Below are positions 34,204 to 43,110 of a DNA stretch of 64,000 nt, one piece after another. The stretch comes from Blastocladiella emersonii ATCC 22665 (lineage: Eukaryota; Blastocladiomycota; Blastocladiomycetes; Blastocladiales; Blastocladiaceae). Made by a program: the position numbers and the translations under genes. How positions within the stretch are numbered: the stretch's first letter is position 1; each line of letters begins with the position of its first letter. Location of the stretch: assembly GCA_025594325.1 (NCBI GenBank), contig JANHCV010000007.1, positions 1,736,001 to 1,800,000 of the forward strand, written 5' to 3'. Under the pieces are notes generated by a model that saw nothing but the letters and a program-made list of their open reading frames with translations, was not told the origin of the DNA and did no database searches.

Positions 34204-34990
34204 ATGCTCGAGTGGTACATGTCCTCATGGAGTCCCAAACGGCGGCCATGCGTGCTGACCACCAACCATGTAGACGTCGCCGCAGGACTCCCTCGCAACC
34301 GTGCGCGCTCGCGCCAGGCGTTCTTCACGGTACGCTGCCCCGCCGCCGACCGCTCGCTCGCCACGACCACCGGCTAACGGATCGCGTTCTCCTCTGCGCG
34401 TAGATGGCTGCCGCGCCGCGACACGTCGCTCGTCTGTCCCAGCTCGCTCGACCCGCTCGTGATCCTTGACGTACGTCCCCATCTACTCGCGCAAGCTCGC
34501 TCTTTGGATCGCCGACTCACCGCTCTCCTCGCCCATCTTCCTCTAGCACGCCGTCCGCACCAACACGTCCTGGTCCAGGTCGCGATCATCGCCGCCGTCG
34601 TCCTCAACAACCGCGCGAGCGGTCCGCTCGCGCAAGGCGCGCCATCTTCAGGGCGGCCGCCGCCGTTGCGTGTGCGGGTCGCTGCCGCTAGCTGTGCGGG
34701 TCGCGGGCGGCGGGGTGGGCGGGGTGCGCGCGCGTGCAGGCGGGTGGCCCTGCTCGAGGAGGGACCCTACCCGCGCGAGTGGTGCAGCAGCGGAAGCGCG
34801 ACCCGGTGCGCGCGATCGATCCGCGATCATCATGTTTTGGATCCTCATGACCGACCTAATCTCGCGCGCGCGCGAGCTGGCGGCGGAATCGCCCGCTTGC
34901 GGCACCGGATGGCGGCGTTGCCAAGGGCTAAGAAAAATAAGAACTTCTTCCTGTTCAAAAAGTGCCTGCTTTTGCCTGTGTTCTCGCTCT
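34204..34990 (+). pseudogene. Possible broken multi-exon gene of unknown family
   Basis: An ATG with a CACG context follows a TATA-like promoter. Two intron-like intervals with the local signature are visible: about 34329-34403 (GTACGC, a CTAAC branch site, CGTAG) and 34471-34546 (GTACGT to CTCTAG). The intervening exon-like pieces read MLEWYMSSWSPKRRP, then WLPRRDTSLVCPSSLDPLV, then QHVLVQVAIIAAVVLNNRAS. No combination of frames joins them without a stop codon. I therefore treat it as a decayed gene or a gene whose structure I failed to solve. The family is not recognised. It lies between two helicase remnants, so transposon-driven decay is plausible. Confidence 0.3.
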
Positions 34991-35117
34991 AAGAAATGCG
35001 CGGTTTGCTGCTGTGTAGAGAATGACGTGTCAAAATCGCTATGTATTAATGAGCTAAGGACTAGGTAGTGGTTGCCTCCACCAGACTTTGCAGTCGAGCG
35101 TACTCAGCAAGTACATG

Positions 35118-36312
35118 TTAATCCTGTGTTTGATTCAGGCCTTGGATACCTGGATCACGCAGGATCAGGATGTCATCACCGCGCCGTACACGCGATAGGA
35201 TCATGTACAGGAAGCGCGACGGTAACGATCCACGCGTCATGTTGGCGAGATCAACAATGACCTTTTTGGGGGTCATCCCTTGGGCCTTGTGCGCCGTCAG
35301 CGCGTACGCAAGCTCGAGCGGGAACTGGGCTCAATGGATCGTCTTGGATGTGCTGGCCACCTTGTTCTTGAGGCGGAACAAGGCGATCTTGCGGCGCAGC
35401 GGGAAGCAGCCGTTGGGGATCCCGGGTAGCTTGGGCATGCAACCCAGATCCTTGTTGGGCCGGATGATGACTGCATCAATGTTGTTGTTTGCGTCGGTGG
35501 CAAAGCCTTCAACACGGCCCATGACCACGTTGACGATGCCACGACTACACGATGCAAAGCGAGGAAGCGCTGGTGAGTCCAAGCGCCTAATGGCTGGCGA
35601 ATATGACGCGGAGACGTACGGCGTGTTGATGTTCCGCGTCACAATGACACGCGCGCCAGCAAACAGCTTGAGGGTAGATGGGATGTGGTCCGTCTTGCTT
35701 GCTGGAAGCAGTTTTGTGAAGTTGAGCATGCGCTGGTCGCTCTCGCTCTGACCGCTGCTCTCAATGACAAGCTGCGGCCAAAGGAGTGGTCCAGTTGTGG
35801 AGGGCTTGCAGACGAGATCAACGCACTCGAGGTCAAAGATTTTGTCAGGTTGGAGACCGAGGCAACGCGCGTGTTTCGCGGCGGCCATTGAATTCCACGC
35901 GTCGCGCACCAAGTTCTGCGCCGTAATGAGGACCTGGTCGCTCCAGTCGTCGAGCTGGCCTGGGTGCTGGCCCAGTACAACGTCTGCTCGCCGCGAGCTG
36001 AGGTACTCAATCACGCGCTGCGAGATGATGCAGTTGCGCAGGTCCTGGAGCACGTTGAGGAAGCTCGCGTCGCCCAACTGCCGCATCTGCTGCACAAGGA
36101 AGAAGACCGAGTCAAAGGCAAGCCACTGATCGCAACCAATGTTGGCGTCATTTTGAGTTCTGCTGACCGCTGGCCGCTCCTTGCGCTTGGACGCGCGCTT
36201 CTTCTGCTGCTGCTGCTGCTGAGGCTCGCCGTCGACCTGCATCGAGTTGCCATCATGAGCTGCATCCACCTTGGGTTTGGGTGCGCGTTTGACCGGCTGC
36301 TCAGATGGAACC
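35118..36312 (-). pseudogene. Helitron-type Pif1-like helicase copy 2, C-terminal part, with one nonsense codon
   Basis: The minus strand reads a long helicase segment: PSEQPVKRAPKPK, a Gln run, GCDQWLAFDSVFFLVQQMRQ, DWSDQVLITAQNLVRDAWN, FDLECVDLVCKPS, LKLFAGARVIVTRNINTPYV and VNVVMGRVEGFATD. A TGA at 35331-35333 interrupts it just before motif V/VI, yet the same frame continues with AQFPLELAYALTAHKAQGMT and RFLYMILSRVRGGDDILILR to a TAA at 35118-35120. A single CGA-to-TGA change would explain the stop. At its upstream end the frame is cut exactly at the 5-bp target duplication of the LTR retrotransposon and resumes beyond that element at 41746. Confidence 0.85.
36308..36312. repeat. Target-site duplication, left copy (GAACC)
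   Basis: GAACC immediately precedes the left LTR, and the identical five bases immediately follow the right LTR (41746-41750). Five-base duplications are the norm for Ty3/gypsy integrases. Confidence 0.85.
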
Positions 36313-36523
36313 TGTAGCGTGGCAAGGAGGGGGACACAAGGAGACCACGATACAGCTAGTCAGGGATGTGTATTCCTGCCTCCAGCCCCAAACCCAAGGC
36401 GGGGTGAGGGGAGCGTGGATGCAAATGCCGGGAGCGCTGCCGCAGGCAGCAGGCGGCGCAGGAACAGGTGCGCAGTCGGTCACATGCGACCAGGTGGCTG
36501 GTTGCCACACGCGTTGGTTAACA
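36313..36523 (-). repeat. Long terminal repeat, left copy (3' LTR of a minus-strand element)
   Basis: A 211-bp repeat starts TG and ends CA and is matched over its full length by 41535-41745. The two copies differ at 11 positions, all transitions. Directly inside it, on the minus strand, lies a purine tract (GGGAGGGGGTGA), where the polypurine primer site should be, so this copy is the 3' LTR. Confidence 0.9.
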
Positions 36524-37059
36524 TCACCCCCTCCCAGACCGCGCATGGGCGTAGCGGCGGAATGGAGAGCGGCACCAGCCAAAGGCGCGGTGGCTGACAA
36601 GCTTGGTGGTGCACTGCGTTGGCAGGCGGTGCACGGCGCAGGCAAGCAATGAGCCGGCTGGCGACTTCTTGGGCAAAACCTGCAACTACTTGGCCGAGGC
36701 TTGGCGGGGAGCTGGATCTTGAAGGAAGATGTGGAAGATGGGGCTCGGCGACCTTGGAGGCGAGCTGCACAGCAGCAATTGCTGGCGCTTGAGCCGGGTG
36801 TCGGCCAAGATCTTCTGGTGGTGGTTGAAGATGGCGCAGGTGGGCTTGGCGACCTTGGAGGCGAGCTGCGGCAGCTATTGCTGGCGCTCAAGCTGGGTGT
36901 TGGCCGAGATCTTCTGGTGGTAGTCGAAGATGGCGCAGGCAGGCTTGGCAACCTTGGAAGTGTGCCGCAGCAGCTGTCGCTGGCGCTTGAGCTGGGTTTT
37001 GGCCGAGATCTTCTTGTGCTCGCTCGAGCTGGGTGTCAGCCAAGATCTTCTTGTGGTAG

Positions 37060-38110
37060 TTGTTGATCACGTACGCGCCGCCCTGGTTACGGCGGATCAC
37101 CATGTACAGGCCCTCGTAGCGCAGGTTGACGCGGGAGGCGCAGTCGGTGGTGATGCGCATGACAATGGCGCCCGCGGGGATGTTGGTGGCAATGATCTTG
37201 CGGTGCTGATCAACGCGCGCCTGCATGACGGCGTTGCGGTTGGCGGTGCGCTGCGCGATGGCGGGGAACACGGCCTCGGTCATGAGCTTGAGGCGGGCGA
37301 GCTGCTCCTGCTTGGTCATGTCACGCAAGGCCAGCTGCGCGCGGTAGTCGCAGAGCGCGTTGGACGGGCGCGCAAAGATGAGCAAGAAGGGTGTTGAGCC
37401 GTGACGCGCGTGCACGCGCATGTTGTAGGCATACTGGATGGCCGGGACCATGGAAGGCCAGCGGTCGAGCTGCCCATTGAGCGAGGGGAGCAGCATCTGC
37501 TTGATTGAGCGGACGAGACGCTCCGAGGCGCCGTTGGCCTGCAGGTGGTACGGCGAGACAAGGCGGCGGTCGATGCCGGCCATGTCGGCGAGCGAGGCGA
37601 TGATCTGGTTGGCGAACTCGGGGCCGTTGTTGGAGACTGGATGATGCGCAGGAAGCCGAACTGGAAGCAGGTCGTGAGGAAGCCGCAGGCGACCTCGGCG
37701 GCTGATGTGGAGCGGATCGGGTGGAGCCACGCAAACCAGGTGCAGATGTCGATGCTCACGAGCACGTGCATGTATCCGTTGGGCGAGATCGGCAGCTGCA
37801 GGCAGTCCATGGACAGGTGGTCCAGCGGGAGCTCGGCCTCGATTGAGCGCATCGGGTGGAAGCCCTGGCGCGTTGTCAAGAAGCAGGCGCACGGGATGCA
37901 GCCGGCAATGACGCGCTGGCAGTCGGCAAGCATGCCAGACCATTTGTGGCCGAGGACAATGAGCTGCTGCTGTGTGGCTGCGGGACCCGAGTGACCCCAG
38001 TTGTGCACGTCGCAGATGAGCTGCTCGCGCTGGTTGCGGGGCACAAGCGCCGTGTTGAGGCGCTGGGCGAGGGGAACGGTGCCTATTGGCGAGAAAACTG
38101 GGCGAACCAC
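37060..38110 (-). pseudogene. Ty3/gypsy-type integrase of the LTR element, frameshifted
   Basis: The N-terminal zinc-binding part reads HNWGHSGPAATQQQLIVLGH and ends GCIPCACF (an HHCC pattern). The core follows with LSMDCLQLPIS (first Asp) and VLVSIDICTWFAWLHP. Near 37640 the reading moves to another frame exactly where the second catalytic Asp is expected, continuing NNGPEFANQIIASLADMAG, YHLQANGASERLVRSIKQML (catalytic Glu) and YAYNMRVHARHGSTPF. The C-terminal part (IPAGAIVMRI, YEGLYMVIRRNQGG) is the post-core domain. One indel thus inactivates it. The order and spacing of D, D and E residues fit a Ty3/gypsy integrase. Confidence 0.82.
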
Positions 38111-38290
38111 AACCACCCTGTTGGATGGCGCGGCCGTGAAGGCGAAGGTTCGCTTGGCGGGCATGAGGGAGGCCGGCGCGAGGGGAACAGTGCCTATTGG
38201 CAAGAAAACTGGGCAACAACCACCCTGTTGGATGGCGCGGCCGTGAAGGCGAAGGTTTGCTTGGCGGGCGTGAGGGAGGCTGGCGCGAGG
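38069..38290. repeat. Two tandem copies of about 110 bp inside the LTR element
   Basis: The segment opening GGGGAACGGTGCCTATTGGC and closing GGGAGGCCGGCGCGA (38070-38180) is repeated with few changes as GGGGAACAGTGCCTATTGGC to GGGAGGCTGGCGCGA (38180-38290). On the coding strand the copies repeat IGTVPLAPASLMPAKRTFAF. It lies just upstream of the integrase. Confidence 0.8.
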
Positions 38291-38785
38291 AAGAAGTGGC
38301 GGGCGCGATTGTCTGCGAGGGAGAGATCGCGCGCCATGAGCTCCTTGAGCTCGCCGTTGTCAAGCGGGTTGAGCTGCAACGGCGCGGGAGAGGATCTGCA
38401 AGGACCCCCCCCCCCACCAGCGGGCACCCACGGGGAGGACGCAATACTGGTTGACGGGCCGCACGGTCAATGTTGACAAGGCGTGCGCGTGCGTTGGTGT
38501 TGTAGAGGCGCAACAGGATGTTGGGCAGGACGTTGAGGACACTGGGCAGGTGGGCGACAGGAGCGTGTTGAGCCAGTTGGCAAGGATGGGCGAGAGTCGC
38601 TTTTGCAAGAACATGTGGGTGAGCGCGGCTTGAGCGTAGTGCAGGCAAGCGCGACGTAGGTGGGCGCGACGTGAGCGTGGCGCAGGCGCGCGAGACATGG
38701 GCGAACGCGTTGTAGGCAATTGTGACGCAGAGCAGGTGAGCGCAGCGCAGGCGATTGAGGCACAGCGCAGGCGCGGCGTGAGCGC

Positions 38786-38856
38786 GGCGCAGGCAAAGGC
38801 GGCGTAGGCAAACGTGGCGCGGCGCAGGCAAAGGCGGCGTAGGCAAACGTGGCGCG
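38786..38856. repeat. 35-bp tandem repeat, two copies
   Basis: GGCGCAGGCAAAGGCGGCGT with AGGCAAACGTGGCGC occurs twice in succession and a third, partial start follows. It lies in the GC-rich, non-coding-looking interior of the LTR element. Confidence 0.8.
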
Positions 38857-40759
38857 GCGCAGGCGAGCACAGCGTTGGCCAGCGCAGCGTGAGCTTGGGC
38901 GTGGAGGTAGTGGCACCAGACGTGGCACGCGTTGAGGTGGCGGTGCCGGCCGCGGAGGTGGATGACGCGGCGGTTGTGCGCAGAGACTATGCAGATGAGC
39001 TTGAGCTTGGAGACTGAGAGTGTGCGCTCGGCCGACTGCAGAGAGCAGGATGCAGAGTTGAAGCAGCGTGGGGAGTTGCGGATACCCTGGAGGTGGGTGG
39101 CGCCAATGCCGACGTACAAGGCGTTGGTGGCAAACGAAGAACAGCTTGGAGTAGTGTTGTTGAGCAGGCGAGGCGCGGTGCGGCGCTGACGACGGCCTTG
39201 ATGGCGAGGAACTGCTAGTACTCGCCTGTCCACGGTGCCGCAGATGTTGGAGTTGACGCGCTTGCAGTCGCGCAGCCCGCCAAGCGGGTGCGTGACGGCC
39301 GAGGCAGAAAGACAACAGGCGAGCTGGGGCGCTCCGGTGGCGTGGAGCCGGCGAGCTCGGCCAATGCGGGGGGAATCGCAGAGCATGGTGTGGGAGAAGC
39401 TGCATGAGGTGCCGTGGAAGACGTTGCTGGGGGTGCTGAAGCAGAAGACGTTGCCAAAGATGTTGAGGATGGATTGTGGGTGGCAGCAGGCGTGGCGACG
39501 CGCCCAGCAGTGGCGGGCCTGACCAAAGGAGCGCAAGGACCTCAGGCGCTATTGCGCGATGATGATGAAGCCGGAGGAGCGCGCAAGGATGACGTCAGCC
39601 CTATTGGGCTGCAATGACGACGTCAGCCCCTGCGAGATGTTGTTGGTGATGGAGGTATCATTATTATGTTGTACGCTATCGCGTGTGTGCAGGGCGGTGC
39701 AGCGCCGACGTTGAGGCCGCAGCAGAGGTTGTAGCGCCACCGCACAAGCGCAAGTGGGGACCATGAGCCGTGCAGGACCCGGACCGCCGTGGATGGACGA
39801 TGAGGACGTCGTGACGCCGCGAGGGGCAGGTACGGGGATCACTTGGGCACATGAGGGTGGCGAGCTGGTCGTGGGGCGGGTGCGTGAGGTGCGCAGGGCG
39901 CGCGCAGCCGATGGTGGCAGGCGGTCGGCAAGGTAGCAGAGACGCGCAGGAGAGTCGAGGCTGAGAACGTGGAGGATGGGGAGCGGGAGGCTGGGCGGGC
40001 GAAACGCGAGGAACTTGAGCGAGAAGAACGTGGGCAGCCAGTGACAGCGCAGGCCAGGTGGCAGCGACAGCAACGGTGCGCAGCCGACCACGGGGTGGTG
40101 GGGGAGGTACACGGCTGGAATTTGAGCAGGCGCGCGAGCGTGACAGAGTGCCGGCGGCCATGGAGCTTGAGGGCGGGCTGGATGCGCACAGCTGGAGGTC
40201 GACGCAAAGGCGCGCAACGGACGGCGGGGGCAGTGGCGGCGACCGACTGCTGCAGGCGTGCAAGCAGGCGACCTGGCGGCCGGGTGCAGCGCCGTGAGGT
40301 GGCAGATGATGTAGATGTTTTGATGTCGTTGGTGTGGTAGATATGGATGTGGGCGGCGGCTGGCGACGGCGGGCCAAGCAGGGCGGGCGCGCGTGGCAGC
40401 AGCTGGCAACAGTGGGCCGAGAGGGGCAAGCGCGCACGGCGGCGCCGCGGCTGCACGAGTAGTAGCCGCCGCGGTTGAGGTTGTTCTTCGTTGTTGTAGT
40501 CAATATGAGCGGGGGCCAGCGATGGCGGGCCGAGCAGGACGAGCGCGCATGGCGTCGCCGCGGCTGCACGAGGCAGCGGCCGCAATGATGAGGGCGAGCG
40601 GCTGCGTCAAAGACGGCGGCGGCGGCGAAGGAACTGGCGGGTGGGCGGGTATGCAGGGCACGGCGGCGAGTACGCGACGCCGTGGCCGAGGATGACAAGG
40701 GCGAGCAACGTGGTCCAGCTATCGCAGGAACCGCACGAAGATGCAAGACGGTGATGCCA

Positions 40760-41010
40760 GGCACGCGCGACGGCGCTGCGGCGATCTGCGCGAGCGGCGG
40801 GCGCAGGCGCAACGGGGAGGGCAGGCGGCCGAGGAAGCGACCAGCACGCGAAGCGCGAGCCGAGGGCCAGCAGTGGCGCCTGCTCGAGGGTGTGCACGGT
40901 GGTGGAGCGCGGGCGCGACAGCGCTGCGGCGATCTGCGCAAGCGGCGGGCGCGGGCGCGACGGGGAGGGCAGGCGGTGGCGCCTGCGCAAGGGTGTGCAC
41001 GGTGGCGGAG
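40760..41010. repeat. Interleaved direct repeats in the 5' interior of the LTR element
   Basis: A block of about 60 bp (GCGCTGCGGCGATCTGCGC, then AAGCGGCGGGCG, ACGGGGAGGGCAGGCGG) occurs at about 40770 and 40920. A second block (GTGGCGCCTG, AGGGTGTGCACGGTGG, GGAGCGC) occurs at about 40874 and 40975. The unit is thus roughly 100-150 bp. It occupies the position where gag would be. Confidence 0.65.
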
Positions 41011-41534
41011 CGCAGCGAGATAGCCAAGATGCAGACGGCGCGCATTGCAGAGACAGGCAGGCGCGCGGTCCCGAGGGCGCCGAGGGGGAAGAAGAACCCG
41101 TGCGACCAGAGCGGTCGGGTGGGTGGTGGCGAGCAGGGTGGCGAGCACCGTGGCAGACGCACTCAAAACTAGACTAACACACAAGGCGAGCAGCAACGGT
41201 GGCGTACAGTGGCGGGAAACAGCCCGTGACACTGGATGGGCTGCATGGCGGGCAAGGGGGAGACTGAGGCGGCGGCTGACTGCCTCTGAGGCGTTGGGCG
41301 TGCAAAAGCGACTGCACTGGTGCCAGCAGAGTGCGCGCTAAGCGCGGCGCGAGCAGGAGGGCCAGGCGGACGGCGTGGTAGGGGATAGCACAAGGCGAGC
41401 GCCGTGTTGCACAAGAAACCGAGAGCTTGAAGGAGAAGAAAAAAAACGGACCAGGCCAGATGGCGGGCAGCGTCTGAGTGGTAGAGAGGGTGATGGGAGG
41501 TTTGGATGCCATGAGGACAACTAGCTGAAAAAAA

Positions 41535-41745
41535 TGCAGCGTGGCGAGGAGGGGGACACGAGGAGACCACGATACAGCTAGTCAGGGATGTGTATTCCTG
41601 CCTCCGGCCCCAAACCCAAGGCGGGGTGAGGGGAGCGTGGATGCAAATGCTGGGAGCGCCGCTGTGGGCAGCAGGCGGCGCAGGAACAGGTGCGCGGTCG
41701 GTCACATGCGACCAGGTGGCTGGTTGCCACACGCGTCGGTTAACA
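41535..41745 (-). repeat. Long terminal repeat, right copy (5' LTR of the minus-strand element)
   Basis: This is the same length (211 bp) as the left copy and starts TGCAGCG and ends GGTTAACA on the plus strand. The GAACC target duplication follows at 41746-41750. The minus-strand element therefore starts at 41745. Confidence 0.9.
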
Positions 41746-41957
41746 GAACCGTGAGCGAGCGGGCCATGACGGGCTCAAACTGGAAAAAGTTGCCAAACGC
41801 AAGGATGTGCAGGTTGCCAAACGGACGGTGGTCGTGGCTTGGGTATAGCGCGTCGAAGCGCAAGTGCATTGCGGCGAACAGCTTGGCGCCGACCATGGAG
41901 ATCTCGTCAATAAGGACAAACTTGACGGAGCAAAACGAGCCCTCGAGCTCGGCCTTG
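41746..41957 (-). pseudogene. Helicase copy 2, motif II segment, beyond the LTR insertion
   Basis: The minus strand reads KAELEGSF, VKFVLIDEISMVGAKLFAAM with the DE of the DExx box intact, HLRFDALYPSHDHRPFGNLH and FGNFFQFEPVMARSLTV. The last codons join, in frame and across a single GAACC, with the C-terminal part at 36312. The upstream side ends abruptly near 41957 compared with copy 1, which continues into the STIHPMYSIG motif, so another rearrangement cuts it there. Confidence 0.85.
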
Positions 41958-42480
41958 CCACTCCACCCCCACCCCGTCACAGCGGCTGGCATCTGCTCAG
42001 ATCAGCTAATGTCCTCGCTCTTTTCACTCTTCGCGCGACAGATCACCCAAAAAAAAATATATAATCCAGAACACTTCTGTGCATCAACGCCCCGCGCAGC
42101 GGATCAGCCCTGCGCAGCAGTGGGGAGGGGGGGCCCAGGGGGGAGGGTCTCCCTCCCTCCGGCGTCAAGAAAGTCAGTTCAACTACTCAATCACGGCTTA
42201 TATTCAGGATCGTTCGGATCGAGGATTGCAGCGTCGTTGAGTGGCTCAATATTCGGCAAGCTCCGCGGCCCTGTTGGCCCGCTCAATTTCGCAGTACTGC
42301 CGATCGTACGCCTTCCTCTGCTCCTTCTTCTCTGCAAAGTAGGCCTTGCGCCCAGCTTCATCCATTGCATCAAGTTTGCGCTTCAGCGTGTTCGTCTCCA
42401 TGGCGGGGGATTGCATTTTTTGGGGTGGCAAACGGAGCGAGAGGAGTGACGTCAGTGGCGCGTCGAGCTATCCAGGTCGT
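41958..42480. other. Foreign segment between two helicase pieces
   Basis: About 520 bp replace the helicase sequence expected between the Walker A and motif II segments. They include an A-rich stretch (ACCCAAAAAAAAATATATA near 42045-42065), a G-tract/C-tract pair able to fold as a hairpin (about 42121-42160), and on the minus strand a 51-codon frame starting METNTLKRKLDAMDE (about 42399-42246), which is basic, helical and rich in Arg, Ala and Glu. Whether this is an independent insertion or a Helitron end cannot be decided. No target duplication was found. Confidence 0.4.
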
Positions 42481-42930
42481 GCCCCCGTGCCCACCTCGCC
42501 ATGGACGAGCATGAGGAGCTGCTTGATGTCAGCGTCGCCCCGCTTGATGGCATCGAGGAGGGTGTGCGGCGACATGCGCTGAGCTGCGGAGCACGCTCAC
42601 ACGCTCCGCTACCGCCAGGTGGGTCGAGATTTGGGGCAGCCGGGTTGGAGGGTTCTCGGCCTTGGGCCGGTCTCCCTGCCAGCCTCCCTGCCTCTGCGCG
42701 CGCCCAGCCCCATAGGTTTTTCTCCTGTTGTGCTGCCGTTCGTGAGCTCTGTTTGGTGACTGTGTGGTGACAATGAGTCGTTTTTTTTTTTTTTTGTCTT
42801 TCCTTTGCATTTTTCCTCCTCTAGCACGTGAATACACCTGGGCGAATTTTCAAAAAAAAAAAAAAAGCTTGATGGCATCAAGCGTCAACTCGACGTGCTC
42901 GACGACGCGGCGCTGCTCGACGTTGACATC
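42481..42930 (-). pseudogene. Helicase Walker A segment, split by a SINE-like insertion
   Basis: Read on the minus strand from 42930, the frame gives DVNVEQRRVVEHVELTLDAI. It is then interrupted by 312 bp and resumes KRGDADIKQLLMLVHGEVGT before losing the expected lysine of the P-loop. QLLMLVHGEVGTG is the Walker A strand and loop of Pif1-like helicases. The two halves join in frame once the insertion and one 13-bp duplicate are ignored. This piece lies on the 5' side of the motif II segment, in the order expected for one ancestral gene. Confidence 0.7.
42542..42879 (+). mobile_element. SINE-like retroposed insertion with poly-A tail and 13-bp target duplication
   Basis: GCTTGATGGCATC occurs at 42542-42554 and again at 42867-42879. 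Between them lie 312 bp (42555-42866) ending in an A run of about 15 that abuts the second copy, the hallmark of LINE-type target-primed insertion. A 15-T run lies about 70 bp before the A run. GGTGGGTCGAGATTTGGG near 42620 loosely resembles a tRNA-type B box, but no A box is convincing. No coding capacity is seen. It could be a SINE, a 5'-truncated LINE tail or a processed RNA copy. Confidence 0.75.
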
Positions 42931-43110
42931 GGGAAATGGGGGGTCACCCCGCTGCAGTGGATCACGAAGATCTTCCTAGATCACTATGATCTACAAAGAT
43001 CTTAGCCCTGCGGAAATCTAGCCCCACTTGACCAGTCCGGAGTGGTTCCGCTCGTGAAGATCTTGGCACCTGACATAGATCTACAAGTAATCTATGGTGC
43101 TCGACCACAA
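42931..43110. repeat. Left AGATCT-rich terminal block
   Basis: The block starts at the TIR-like GGGAAAT and contains AAGATCTT three times and TAGATCTA once, plus related GATCA/GATCT/AAATCTA words. It is AT-richer than the surrounding DNA. Confidence 0.65.

Larger units (their letters stand above)
36313..41745 (-). mobile_element. LTR retrotransposon, complete ends, degenerate interior
   Basis: A 5,433-bp element bounded by two 211-bp LTRs (TG...CA) with 5-bp target duplications GAACC and a purine tract next to the 3' LTR. The minus-strand interior begins just after the 5' LTR with an ATG at 41512 (MASKPPITLSTTQ), where gag is expected, but the next 3 kb reads only Pro/Arg/Ala-rich sequence with internal repeats. 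A degenerate RNase-H-like segment (FLAIKAVVSAAPRL) may lie near 39190. An integrase domain is recognisable at 37.06-38.1 kb. No intact reverse transcriptase was found. The element is inserted in the helicase copy 2 frame, which reads on exactly across one copy of GAACC. Confidence 0.88.

Noticed and set aside
36888-39536. A single 882-codon minus-strand open frame
   Set aside because: Only its last third (about 37640 down to 37060) is integrase. The N-terminal two thirds are Arg/Ala/Pro-rich out-of-frame sequence, and the true upstream integrase part is in another frame.
41958-42200. Helitron 3' terminus (hairpin plus CTRR)
   Set aside because: A G-tract/C-tract hairpin is possible near 42121-42160, but no CTRR end followed by T at the right spacing could be fixed.
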